This document shows, in pieces, positions 21,346 to 31,486 of a DNA stretch of 64,000 bases. The DNA comes from Aspidiotus rigidus (lineage: Eukaryota > Arthropoda > Insecta > Hemiptera > Diaspididae). The DNA lies in assembly GCA_035079385.1 (NCBI GenBank), contig JAVHKY010000012.1, positions 6,166,501 through 6,230,500 of the forward strand, in the 5' to 3' direction. Positions within the stretch are counted from its first letter, which is position 1. Each line of letters opens with the position of its first letter. Below the pieces are notes generated by a model that saw only the letters and a list, made by a program, of their open reading frames with translations, was not told where the DNA came from and searched no databases. The translations under genes and the position numbers were made by a program.

Positions 21346-22625
21346 TCAGGATGTATCCGGGACGTCGATTTGTAAAAAGTGGCGAACGAAGGGAGTGGTG
21401 TAGGTAGCCTCGAGATTGTTCAGCAGGTTGTTGCCGAAACGCCCGTTCAGCCTCGTACTTTTCTCGCAAGTATAGATTAGTTTCGCGTCGGTGTTGTTGA
21501 AGTCATACCCATGAGTAAAGCGGTGAAGAGCCATTGCGGAGATCTATTTATCCTGAGTCTTCTTCTTGTCGGATTGGAGTTGGTTGAGATGAGTGTGGTG
21601 TTCAGATAGTCGGGTTTGCCCGATTTATCTTGCAGAGCAGTGGGAACACAATTAGCTGTATACACCCGGTTTTTCCGTGGTGAGTACCGGGGTCTTGAGA
21701 GATGATAGATTCCGGATGCCTAAGATTGAATAGAATCCTACGGAGTAGTTGAAACGTTTAATTTCTTTGCGGAGAAGATCTGAGGTCCTTCCCAAGTTTG
21801 ATAGACGCAACCATTTGGTACAATGAGTGTTCTGGGTGGGTGAGGAGGACCAGAGGAAGTTCTTAGGAGGGATCGCAAGCTTTTCCTTATGATCATTTTC
21901 TTGATCTCCATTTGAATTTCATTGATAGTGGCGATTTGTTGTATGGTACGAGTTTCCTTCTCGAAGTCTTCTCTTTCCATAGGGATGGTTGTAAGTCGGG
22001 GTATGGCTGAGTTGATGCAGGCCATTTTGTGCTCCTTGGGATGGAGGGAGGACGAATGTATGGAAATCCCCGTGAAGGTCTCTTTGCGATAAATAGAGAA
22101 TTTTGTGGTGAGGAAAGAGGAGGAAGGAGTAAGACGTATAGTGAGATCCAAGAAGTGTATTGAGTTTCCCCCATTTCGAGGGTGAACTCGATGGAGGGGT
22201 GAAGAGAGTTCAGGAAAAGGGAGAAGGATGCCCAAAAGAAAACGGATGAGGAAGAAGGAGGAGATAGTATTTGTTTCTCTAGAGAGCACACATATACCTC
22301 CCTGACCACAGCACTGAGAGGTCCTCCCATGGGGAGACCGTCGGGGAACCTGTAAGATCGGTCATTGTAGAAACAGACGTTATACTTGAGGCGTAGAGAG
22401 ATCAGCTTCCTGAATTCCGTCATCATACTTTCATCGATGGATCGTTTGGATAGGAGGTCGCACATGATGGAGATGGTTTCGGCGACCGGAAGGCGAGTAT
22501 ACATAGACTGATATCGAACGACACTAGGCAGGCACCATGAGGTATTTGAAGATCCATTAAGCGGTCGATGGTATTTTTAAGAGAGTGTAGAGGTTCGAAT
22601 CCGGAGTGTGTGAGGAATTACGTAC
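21346..22625 (-). pseudogene. Penelope-like element PLE4, RT and endonuclease remnant
   Basis: Minus-strand order: SFDI followed after a frameshift by MYTRLPVAETISIM (motif A, about 22500), FRKLISLRLKYNVCFYNDRS, PDGLPMGGPLSAVV (motif B, about 22330), SIEFTLEMG and HFLDLTIRL (motif D region), FSIYRKETFTGISIHSSSLH, FEKETRTIQQIATINEIQ, then a decayed endonuclease part ending STALHRF-like and CEKSTRLNGRFGNNLLNNLE. Motif C (YxDD) is deleted between 22270 and 22200. At least three frameshifts. The wording (MYTRLP, ATINEIQ) marks a separate Penelope subfamily. Confidence 0.85.
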
Positions 22626-22639
22626 AGAAGTATTTACCC

Positions 22640-23620
22640 AGCAGCACAGACGGATCCCATTTGAAATATTGCTGACTAGATTAGTCCAGTGCAGTAGGGA
22701 CTGACTTTATAATGAGGTATGGTATTATGAATGTAGATAGCTGCTTTCCTCTGGGTTGGTTGAAGGTATTACGTGTTATTGCAAATTTCAGTATATAGCT
22801 CTGCTATTAGATGGGTCTGTGATAGATGCGCTGTAATCAATTTTTTCATCGGCTATAATCTGTGCTAACTTAGAGCCTTACATGCTAGTAAACCATTTGC
22901 ATTCCATGGAGTCTTTTTGTGGAATTTGATATACGGCAGCGCCTGAAGCGAATTGCGACATTATGGTTTCTCAATTGTAATGTTCTGGTTAACGTTTGGT
23001 CCACGCGTTCAGTTACTTTATTGAGCTGCAAAGTGAGGTTTCCAATGAGTCTTTCTAGCTGTGTAAGGCGGTATGACGTACTTGTTTTTATAGTCTGTAC
23101 TTATCTCATATTCTGGAAAGTCTGTATAGTTTTCCGTGTGGCTTGCTATGTTCTTCTTGGCATGCACGATTGTCGTACTTTTCAGCACGTTTCATACAGA
23201 CCATGTACGTTTTTACGTGTCCGTATGGCCCTTGGTTCAAGATCTACTAATAACATAGGCAGTTGTTCCTTGGTTTTCCAGTATCTGATATTACAACATT
23301 CCTAACGTCATGACCCTCTTTTTTTTAGTGAATTTTTGATGTATTTAATTCCTGTTGAGTAGTGTGGGTTTCTAACCTTCACTTCGTAAGCTCGGTCTGG
23401 TAAAAATTTAGTTTATGGGCCCGTAATTCCTTAACTAGATCCTTGGAAAGTTCAGCTGACTCCACTACAATTTTCATCACGTTATTCGAGAGTGATTTTC
23501 TGGACACAGATTCTGTTAGTTTTCTTATCACACCCGCGAAGTCGTCAATCTTTGGAGGAAAATTGGTGGTGGTTTGAATTGTTCGAGGCTAAAATAAAAC
23601 TTCTGTAAAGAAGGCTGATA
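22640..23620 (-). other. Possible upstream part of PLE4, unrecognised
   Basis: Minus-strand open stretch at about 23392-23590 reads ESVSRKSLSNNVMKIVVESA and ELSKDLVKELRAHK before a stop. Further frame pieces follow. It lies just upstream of the PLE4 RT on the same strand, so it may be an N-terminal or first-ORF region, but I see no diagnostic motif. The plus-strand ORF at 22919-23305 is taken as a shadow. Confidence 0.25.
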
Positions 23621-23629
23621 GACTCATAC

Positions 23630-23815
23630 TAGAATAATTCGCTCGTCCTTGTGAAACTAGTCAGCTTAATATGGCCTTCATTATATTAGGCTCTACCCCT
23701 AGTTGGTATGAGCCTATTATACTGTATGTTAGGCCTAGTATAAAGCAAGCTAAGCCTGCAGCCTAAGTAGTATAAAGCTAATTCCCTAGTATAAATCTAG
23801 TATACTGAATGTGAA
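23630..23815. repeat. CTAGTATAAAG-type word cluster
   Basis: Repeated words TAGTATAAAG, GCCTAGTATAAAGCA and GCTAATTCCCTAGTATAAA resemble the CTAGTATAAAGAAGGCCTAG block of copies A-C, indicating an eroded internal fragment of that element family. Confidence 0.45.
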
Positions 23816-25680
23816 ATTGACCAGCTCCGGGGAACGAGTGGATTAGTGTATACTGGGCCTGGTCGGCTGGTTCAAAGTCCCAAAAGTAATGGGGTGTACT
23901 CGTACATTTCTGAATCATCGACGGTGAAACGAGAGTGAAGGGGGCATTCGCAGAATTGAAAGTTCCTGGTACACGCTCAGTAAAAATATGAAGCATATCA
24001 ATATTTCGTGTAATATTAACGCGTAAACAGAAATGAGTATTTGGCGATCACTATTCGATTGATCGATGTAAAATCACTGCTACTTTAAGAATTGAAATTA
24101 AACTCATTACAACGCTACTGGATATTGATGTCTGTTATTAGGACTTCTTTCTTCGTACGTCTGATCATTCGTTTATTCTTTGTTCTTATAATGACGGGAA
24201 AACATGATGTATTACAAGTAGCCGTGTTATGTCAAGAAAAATTTAGAGCTAAATTGGGTAGAGCACCTGTGTGAAGAAGTGTTTACACCCCTACCAGCGA
24301 TCAAATAAAATCAAAGTATTCCATTACTCGCATACCCTCCGGGCTCAATTTTAAATATTAACACGAAGAATTATTTCCACCCTTTAAAATCTAAAACCTG
24401 TGGGAGGATACCGATATGGTACCATATATAATATTTTTTCCATCATCTGAACGTTTTATTACCGCTATCTCGATTTTGTCTTTCTTTTTTTTTTAATTTC
24501 TCGTACAGTAGAAGGTGTAAGGATTCACATTTCATTTTATACGTACTCCTATTAGGAGTACATCAGATTGACCACTTCATGAAGTCAGATTCAAACGCTG
24601 TTATTAAAAAGGAGTGTACACGAGCAAAATGAACCCCGATTTTAACCAGTTTTTTTTTTTTCATTTTCTTCTTCCCTCTGTCGTGTTTGGATAAAAACAT
24701 AAATTTTAATAATGAGGGTTCATAAAGTAAACTGGTTTCCAAAGTACACTATATCATTACGTACAGTGTGAATAAAATTACAGGTTTGGATAGATCAGTT
24801 ATATATTTTTGAATTCTTCGTAAATCTCCGGTAACTTCTTAAAGAGGAAAAATAGGATCGCGGTGTTCTACGTCGAATCGGTCGTCTTGTTGATTATTTA
24901 TATAAAAAGATGCAATTCGGGCGTTACCTGTAGAATTTTGATAAATACGTCGTTGAAAAGTCCAAACATATATTCTGTCTCATATCATTTGAATCAGGAA
25001 AAATGCTCGCTTTCGAAAGCCATTAATTAAAATCGTTGGTCTTTTCGAGATTTTCGAGAACGATCCATATAAACCTAAGCTTAACTCTTGACGTCGGTTT
25101 GCTCCAATCATTATTTTTAGGGTAAAACGTTAAAACCCACGTTCATATTTTTCTCAATGACGAAGAAAGCGATTTCTAATTTTTATACAATAATATTTCT
25201 AAGTCGAAATCACTTTCGTTTTCCCGATGATCAACTTTTTCTTTTTTTACATCATCATGAAACAATGAAAACAAAACAGAAGGTGGGTTAGCTTTATGTG
25301 TATGAAAATAATGAGAAAAAAAAATATCAGAAAATATGAGAGAGAAAGAAGAAAAGGCTCGTTGAGAAGGAGGAGTAAGCGCGAATCAAAGAGAGACGGA
25401 GTAAACTAGAATCTTGTTTTTGCATGAACGCCAGAGGCATCATTTCCAACTTTGAAACACTAAATCAAGGTTGGAGGTTGATTGAATAATACGAAACGAC
25501 AACCTAATCTGGCAACGCTCGACACTACATTAGAAATTTTCTCAACATCTGTCTGACTCATCTCTTCCGGTGATCATGTCCTGCACTATTACGATAGGTT
25601 ATCTATTAATCATTTTAAATTAACAATATTATTCAGAAAATATAAACGAGACACGTATACCATTTCGTATTATAGTGGTC
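23816..25680. other. Nothing recognised
   Basis: AT-rich, no supported gene. Confidence 0.4.
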
Positions 25681-25754
25681 AGGTCACTTTTACTATAATG
25701 CTGACTGCACACCGATCGTGGTCGCTGCTGAAATGGAAGTACTTTCGTTAACGG

Positions 25755-25917
25755 ATGCTCGCAGCTCGCGTGCTGTGGGTGACTGCGAGACATAGTAACA
25801 GACTTCTTTTTCTTTCGTTATTTCTTTTTCCGTTGTATTTACCATTTTTAGCGCAACAAGTACACGATAATTGTGTTTTCCGCTTAAATCGATCGATTTT
25901 GTTTCAAGATTTTTATG
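25755..25917 (+). CDS. Candidate first coding exon with signal peptide (weak)
   Basis: From ATG at 25755 the frame reads a hydrophobic segment (LLFLSLFLFPLYLPFLAQQ, about residues 17-35) like a secretory signal, then VHDNCVFRLNRSILFQDFY, and meets a good donor GTAAGAG at 25918. No partner exon in matching phase was found, and the sequence is not recognised. It may be chance, but signal-like segment plus donor is worth testing with RNA data. Confidence 0.25.
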
Positions 25918-25985
25918 TAAGAGGGAAAGTTGACCCTGAATATGATGCTTACCTACGGCTCACAATCATGAGATTTTGTTCTTAG

Positions 25986-26635
25986 GGTAAACAACAAAAT
26001 ACATGAAAGGTGCACGTAATGTATACGCTTAATGATAGCGAATGCAAGCGCAATACATATTTTGCGAGAATAATGATGATAACTATCTGATAACGCGTGA
26101 ATCCATATTCAGCGCAGTACGAGTACTCGTTTTGTTGAATTCTTAATACCTGTTTCGAGGGTCGGACGATTAGAATTGAAAGTATTCCGTTTAACGGTGT
26201 TGTGTAGAGCATGTTCGTGAGAACTCTTCAAAAGGCAAACGGGCTCCTTAGAACTATAAGTTTGTAAAGATATTTTGAGTCAGAAATTGGGAGAAGTTCA
26301 GAGTAGGAGTAGAGCAGACCTTTATTTTAGATGATGGGAAAACTAAAAATACTCGAAACCGTTCGACTTTTCTTGCGCTGTTTTCCTCAAATTTTTCGGT
26401 TCGTGAGAGGGGGAGGGGAATACACAAATCATTTCAAGGAAAAAGGATCACGACAAAAACTTCAAAGCTCATAATTGAGAAGATCTCCATTGTGATAACC
26501 AAGGAGGTCTTCGGAGGCGTCCAAAAATTACGTGACGAGTCTGCAGCCGAGTCGAATCGTACCGAATCTCATGGGGTGCAGGAAGTAAGAATCCGGGAAA
26601 TGTTGAGTTCTGGGACCAAATAAACGTAGTATATC
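25986..26635. other. Nothing recognised
   Basis: Includes GAGGCGTCCAAAAATTACG at 26512, which resembles one end of the MITE at 18111, without a partner end. Confidence 0.35.
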
Positions 26636-26639
26636 TCTA

Positions 26640-27525
26640 TTATGGAGTTTTATTGGACCACAAGGCCTTTCTCATCTCTCCCAACTCCCTCCACATGGCA
26701 AATTTCTTCTCCTCACTGACTCACTTTCTTCTTTACACTCCATACAGACCCCCTTATTCAACGCATCTTATCCTTAAGTCTATCAACACCCAAATCACAT
26801 TCATATGGATCCCTGGTCATATCAATCTACCAGAACATGATGCAGTCGACAGAGCCGCCAAAAACGCCACTTCCTTAACTAAAATAACTGATTACACCCG
26901 TTTACCTGTCTCCGATTACAAAAATCACTACCGTCTTCTCATCCTTCAAAAATGGAAAACATTCTGGAAAAACCAAACGACTAACAAACTTCACAGTATT
27001 AAACGAACTCCCGTACCCTGGTCCTCCTCTTTAAGAAATACTAGACGTGAAGAGGTTGTTCTCACTCGTCTGAGAATTGGTCATATTCGTATCACACATT
27101 CCTACCTCATCAACCCCGATCTTCTAGCTCCCCCATCCTGTCCTTACTGCGAAGAAGAGACTTTTAACAGTCAAACACTTCTTTTCCTGTCCACTACTCG
27201 CACCTCTCCGCTCTTCCCTAAATGTACCCTCCTCCCGCTCTCAAGTATTAATAAATAATTCAGACACAATAACCTCCTCCCTCCAATACATACGCCTCAC
27301 CCAATTCTACTCCCCCATATAAAAAAAAAAAATTATATTAATAAGTATACAGTATAATATAAAAGTACGATAATAATCCGCACACTATTACCTTCTCCAT
27401 ATTCATCCCTAACTCATCATCATTATAAGATGTAAACTCCATTATCTTTACTCACATGTGATATTCATCGAGCTAATAGCCCGTTGTGTTGCTTTAATGC
27501 TTGTAAAAAGAAAAAAAAAAAAACT
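26640..27525 (+). pseudogene. LINE 3' part (RNase H to tail) with poly-A
   Basis: From 26653 an open frame of 201 codons: ITFIWIPGHINLPEHDAVDR (RNase H C-terminal box), then LQKWKTFWKNQTTNKLHSIK, REEVVLTRLRIGHIRITHSY, and the CPYC zinc-knuckle block, as in ORF2 of I-type LINEs with RNase H. The start is truncated and a frameshift lies near the C-terminus. The 3' UTR ends GCTAATAGCCCGTTGTG then CTTGTAAAAAG and a run of A at 27509-27522. The 45.1-kb copy has the same end. Among the youngest LINEs here, judging by its intact frame. Confidence 0.85.
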
Positions 27526-27539
27526 AATTATAGGATTTT

Positions 27540-28325
27540 GATTTGCTGGTGACGCAAGAACACAGCCGTGACCGGGACAAAATCAAGTCATATGACTTGA
27601 AATATGATCTTCATTTATTTGGCTCCACCGGAACTTTTTTTGAATAGATTTTTCTCGTAAGGGAGTGCCAGTTCATTCGATTTAGTGTAATAAATCTGAG
27701 TTATCAATATGGGAAAATTCTTACCGATTTTCCAAAATTTTGATATTTTCTCTGTTGTGCGGTCGCTAAATCTGAAAAATTATGGCCTCAACCTTGCATT
27801 TTTTGTAAAACACATGAAATTTGGTACAAATGTTCTCGACACAACAAGCAATTTAGCCTTGGCGCCATATTCCAAACTCCACGGAACCCCCAAAATTTGG
27901 ATCGTATAAATGGAGGTGGTTATTGTCCATAAGCGTCTGAAATTCTTTTTTTTTTTGGTCCTCGATTTGTGTGATTTCCCATGAAGTTATGATCGCTGAA
28001 TCAAAAAAAAAAAAAAAAAGGCGTTAAAAAAATTCTCAAGACATTTGGATGCGCAGAGAGATCGACCCCCCCCCCCCCCCCTCAAAAAAAAAGAGGAATA
28101 CAAAATAAAAAATGAGTGCAAAATTAACATGAAATTTTTTACCATCCTTACGCGGTTTTTTATTTAAAATTCACCGTAGAATTCGAGAAAAATATTGAAG
28201 AAATTCTTACGACCTTCTAAAGACCCAGGAGACGAATACCCCCGAAATTGAGGAAAAAAATGTTTGTTTTTTTTAAAGTTTTGGTAGAGTGTGAAGTAGA
28301 ATTTAGCGTAGAACTCGAGAAAAAA
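27540..28325 (+). repeat. Dispersed repeat rep-B, plus-orientation copy
   Basis: CTTGCATTTTTTGTAAAACA, GGTACAAATGTTCTCGACAC and later GTAGAATTCGAGAAAAATAT recur, often in reverse, at 30120-31290. The unit is more than 500 bp, with poly-A and poly-C tracts inside (27998-28018, 28064-28081). It is non-coding. The region around GTAGAA(T/C)TCGAGAAAAA occurs twice in this copy (28178 and 28311), and the second occurrence is the target of copy C. It resumes at 28859-28889 after the insertion. Confidence 0.7.
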
Positions 28326-28858
28326 TGACCGCTTCCTTAACGAAGTTAAACGAGGAACGCAGGGAACCTGTTTTATGATTCGAATGAGATTTGGTATTGA
28401 AAATTCAAAGAAGCCTAGATTTGGAGAAAGGTAGTAAAAAGAAGGCCTAGACCAACTCCAAATTTTTCTAAGTCCCCCTCCTATCATATATAGCTCGATA
28501 GTCGAAATTTTTCCAAGTCCCCCTCCTATCATATGTGGCTCGAGAGTCGAAATTTTTCCAAGTCCCCCTCCTATCATATATGGCTCGAGAGTCGAAATTT
28601 TTTCCAAGTCCCTCTCCTATCATATATGGCTCGAGAGTCGAAATTTTTCCAAGTCCCCCTTCTATCATATATGGCTCGAGAGTCGAAATTTTTCTAAGTC
28701 CCCCTTCTATCATATATAGCTCGAAAGTCGAAATTTTTCTAAGTCCTTCTCCTATCATATATGGCTCGAGGGTCGAAATTTTTCTAAGTTTTTCGCTGGA
28801 CGGCGCACGGCGGACGGCAGATTTCTCAAATAGCCCCCCATAAAACAGGTTCCCTGTT
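28326..28858 (+). mobile_element. Short A-run-targeting repeat element, copy C (533 bp)
   Basis: Best-preserved copy. Left part TGACCGCTTCCTTAACGAAG; 18-bp inverted repeats at 28360-28377 and 28839-28856, exact complements; seven units of a 45-bp minisatellite (28454-28790) of the form GCTCGAGAGTCGAAATTTTT with CCAAGTCCCCCTCC and TATCATATATG. Because 45 is a multiple of three, the array produces long minus-strand open frames (28164-28929) that are not genes. Inserted in rep-B at a run of A, and comparison with the paralogous rep-B segment at 28178 gives an empty site with five A. Confidence 0.9.
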
Positions 28859-28889
28859 AAAATACTGAAAAAAATTCTTAAGGCCCTTT

Positions 28890-30036
28890 TAAGAGTGAAA
28901 AAGTTCTCTAAGTGTGCAGTCCTTCTCATTAGGTGCTTTTACAAGAGTACTTTCAGGTGTCATCCAATCATTAGTTGTGTCGCACCTGGAGAACAAGGCT
29001 TTAAACATGAGTTTTTATACTATAACACTGCACTGTGATCTTATTGGCTATAACAATGCTGTGTTGTGATTGGTTCACTTTTTAGAAACTTATTCTTAAA
29101 ATAATGACAATGTGTTCTTATTGGCTAAAACATACTGCTTAGTGATTGGTCAATCTATCGTCCTAAATGCTGCGTTTCTATTGGCTACCTGGTTTCCTGC
29201 CGTCTCATTGGTTGGTTCTGTTCTTCTCCCGTCCAATCACCAGGCCAAATAATTTTTTGCTGTCAAACGTGATTACATTGTTCAAGAGACTGGCTGCTTC
29301 CACTTTGCTCTTGCAATCTCCATTTGTTCCCAGAGTTTTCTTCTTTTTGTGCGATTCTCTTCATGTGTTATTTTAAATATTCCCTCTCCATTGTGGTGTT
29401 CTTCGTTACAGCGTTTACCAAACAGCGACCATGACTTTTTGTGCTCCTTTTTCCTGATCTCAAGCTTTCTCCCAGGGTCACCAATGTAGATGCCCTCGCA
29501 CTGCTCACAACTGAGCTTGTACACTCCGCTCAAGCTTTCCTTGTCTTTTTCTTCCGTCTCGTCATTGCTGATTCTCTTCGCCATGGGTTGGTCATTATGG
29601 ATACCCACATTTACAAACGCCTTTATCAACTTGTTTGTGTACTTTCCTACGTATGGTATCGATCCGGAATACTTTCTCACTGTACCATCATAGGTTCCCT
29701 TCTTTGTTTCCATTTTCGCGAAGACTCCATCCAGCACACCTCTACGACAGCCATTGGCTTCTGGATCTGCTTACCTATCTCAATTTCTTTCCCCTTCTCG
29801 TCATTGTTCTTGAATACAGAAATTGCGAGCAGTAGTTCTGGATTTCCGCTAACTTGTGCCTGGGGTGATGGTAGGAGTCATTTGAGATGATGGTGTGTGT
29901 GCGCGTCGGCTTCCTGTATAAGATGACAGTGTTATACTATAAAAACTCATGTTTAAGGCACCCGAAAGTACTCTTGTAAAAGTCACTAATAAAGTAGAAT
30001 TGTACACTTGAAAAACTTTTTCAATCTTAGTGCTCT
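28890..30036 (-). mobile_element. Penelope-like element PLE5, 5'-truncated, flanked by inverted repeats
   Basis: Minus strand: YRKPTRT (end of RT domain, about 29905), later KMETKKGTYDGTVRKYSGSI, then a GIY-YIG domain GVYKLSCEQCEGIYIGDPGR, KLEIRKKEHKKSW and KITHEENRTKRRKLWEQMEI, ending at 29282. GIY-YIG residues Gly-Val-Tyr, Tyr-Ile-Gly and the following Arg are present. The body is flanked by inverted copies of its 3' tail: 28890-28960 and 29001-29030 on the left pair with 29956-30036 and 29927-29955 on the right. A 41-nt segment interrupts only the left arm. The RT palm is missing. A separate subfamily from PLE1-4, without the hammerhead-like loop. Confidence 0.88.
28964..29237. promoter_or_regulatory. 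Cluster of eight CCAAT/ATTGG boxes in the PLE5 3' region
   Basis: CCAAT at 28964 and 29233, and its complement ATTGG at 29043, 29069, 29120, 29145, 29180 and 29207. Six ATTGG boxes alternate TATTGGCT and GATTGGT/CATTGGT in three repeating pairs, spaced 25-27 bp within a pair. CCAAT boxes bind NF-Y in animals. The location in the terminal repeat-bearing tail fits a promoter carried by the element, but this is inference. Confidence 0.6.
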
Positions 30037-30119
30037 ACTTACACCATACTCACTCAATATGAGTTCCAATAACCCTCCTAAGAGGCCTCGAGTACTTAAT
30101 TAATAATTAAATAATGGAT

Positions 30120-31290
30120 ACTTGTTTTAGTCTCGCAATTTGGGGGCTTCTATGAAGTTCTGACCATGGCGCCATGACTCAAACTTTTTGTTGGGTGTCT
30201 TGAACATTTGTACCAATTTTTATACTTTCTACCCATAATGCTATGTTGGCTTCACCAGGTGTAGAAAATTGGTGTTTTTTTCAGTCCAGTGGCTTAGTGA
30301 AAATGGTGGAGCCAAACTTGCATTTTGTGTAAAAAGCATGAAAATTGGTGCGTGTGTTCAGGACACTCGGATGAACAATTTGAACTATGGCGTCATGGTC
30401 GGAATTCCACAGGAGGCCCCAAATTGCTTAGCCAAAAAAAAAACACTGATTATACACATGAACAAATTTCAAACTTTTGGTATGAACATGAACTATCTAA
30501 GATATTTTTAGAAGTATTTTCAACGCTGAGAACCATGCCATTCACCGTTTTTTGATATTACCTCTCATTATTGTGCTATACTTATATTTTTAGTTACCGC
30601 GGATTGTTGCGACGCGTAACGTGTCTTACCGAGCTACAAAATTTCAACGCGCGAAAAGGTATATTTGCCTATCGCAATGAAGCATGGGAATTAGTATTGC
30701 ACAATAATGAGAAGTAATATCAAAAAACGCTCAATGGCATTGTACTCAGCGTTAAAAATACTTCTAAAAAGTCTCTCAATAGTTCATGTTCATACTAAAA
30801 GTTTGAAATTTGTTCATGTGTGTTATTTGTCTTTAATTTTTGGTAATTGAGTTCCTTAGGCCTCTTTGAAGAGCGCTAAAAATTTCTTCAGTATTGTTTT
30901 TCAATTCTGCGGTATATTATAAGTAAAAAAGCGTGTAAATATAGTAAAAAATTTCATGTCAATTTAACCCTTCTTTTGGGGGTTTTTGACCGTCCCCCAA
31001 ATGTCCGGAGAATTTCTTTAGCTTTTTGTTTTTTTTTTTTTTGGATTCAACGATTACGACCATATTATGGGATATCATTCAAATTGCAGACGCTTATGAA
31101 CAATAATCAACTTCAATTACTCAACCTACAATTGAGGGCTTCTATTGAGTCCAGAACGTGGTGCTACTGGCTCAAATTTCTTTGTTCGAGTGCCCTGATC
31201 ATCCTTACCGAATTTGAGGCGTTCTACAAAAAATACAAGGTCCAAATGCTTAGCAACCGGACTACTGTATTTTTATTGGTTTTCCTTCCG
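30120..31290. repeat. rep-B cluster: inverted partial copies
   Basis: Four rep-B pieces: 30130-30260 (reverse), 30262-30445 (forward), and 30840-31270 (reverse, with GCAGACGCTTATG near 31086 matching 27930 in complement). Shared words include GGCGCCATGACTCAAAC and TGGCGTCATGGTCGG. The forward and reverse pieces make the region largely self-complementary. No coding capacity. Confidence 0.65.
30440..30830. repeat. Fold-back with about 140-bp arms
   Basis: Arms about 30440-30592 and 30690-30830 are reverse complements (for example CACATGAACAAATTTCAAAC against its complement near 30815, and GTTTTTTGATATTAC against 30722). The loop of about 97 bp is CpG-richer than the arms. It lies at the centre of the rep-B inverted cluster. 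Confidence 0.8.
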
Positions 31291-31416
31291 ACTTTCTTTT
31301 GAAGAAATAAATTTGTCATTTAGGCCCCTACACACCTACTTTAAAGAATTGATAACTATTGGTATTACTATTGAATAAAGAAAGTGAAATAATTTGTTTA
31401 TTTTGTTTTGTTCCAG

Positions 31417-31486
31417 GCTGTTGTTTCAATGACAAATTTTGGGAAGAATATAATGTCTATTTTCAGACGTACAAGATCTCGAAGAG
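31417..31486 (+). CDS. Internal exon of an unidentified host gene (exon a)
   Basis: Acceptor with polypyrimidine tract (TTTTGTTTTGTTCCAG) before 31417 and donor GTAAGC after 31486. Read with two bases completing a codon, the exon gives CCFNDKFWEEYNVYFQTYK and ISK, leaving two bases that join the single leading base of the exon at 33018 to make an Arg codon. This phase match is the main evidence. The protein family is not recognised. The aromatic-rich then basic sequence could be a segment after a membrane helix, but nothing proves it. Confidence 0.5.

Noticed and set aside
22588..22605. GGTTCGAATCC resembling a tRNA T-loop
   Set aside because: It lies within the PLE4 reverse transcriptase region, and no acceptor or anticodon stem pairs around it.
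22919..23305. 128-codon plus-strand ORF with hydrophobic stretches
   Set aside because: No motif, and it lies opposite a better minus-strand open stretch upstream of PLE4.
26512..26540. Second copy of the 18.1-kb MITE
   Set aside because: Only one end-like match with mismatches, no partner end found.
28164..28929. Two 147-153 codon minus-strand ORFs
   Set aside because: They run through the 45-bp minisatellite of copy C and its flanks; unit length divisible by three explains the openness.
31429..31486. ATG-initiated reading of exon a (MTNFGKNIMSIFRR...)
   Set aside because: In that frame the join to the exon at 33018 gives an immediate stop, whereas the alternative frame joins open to open.
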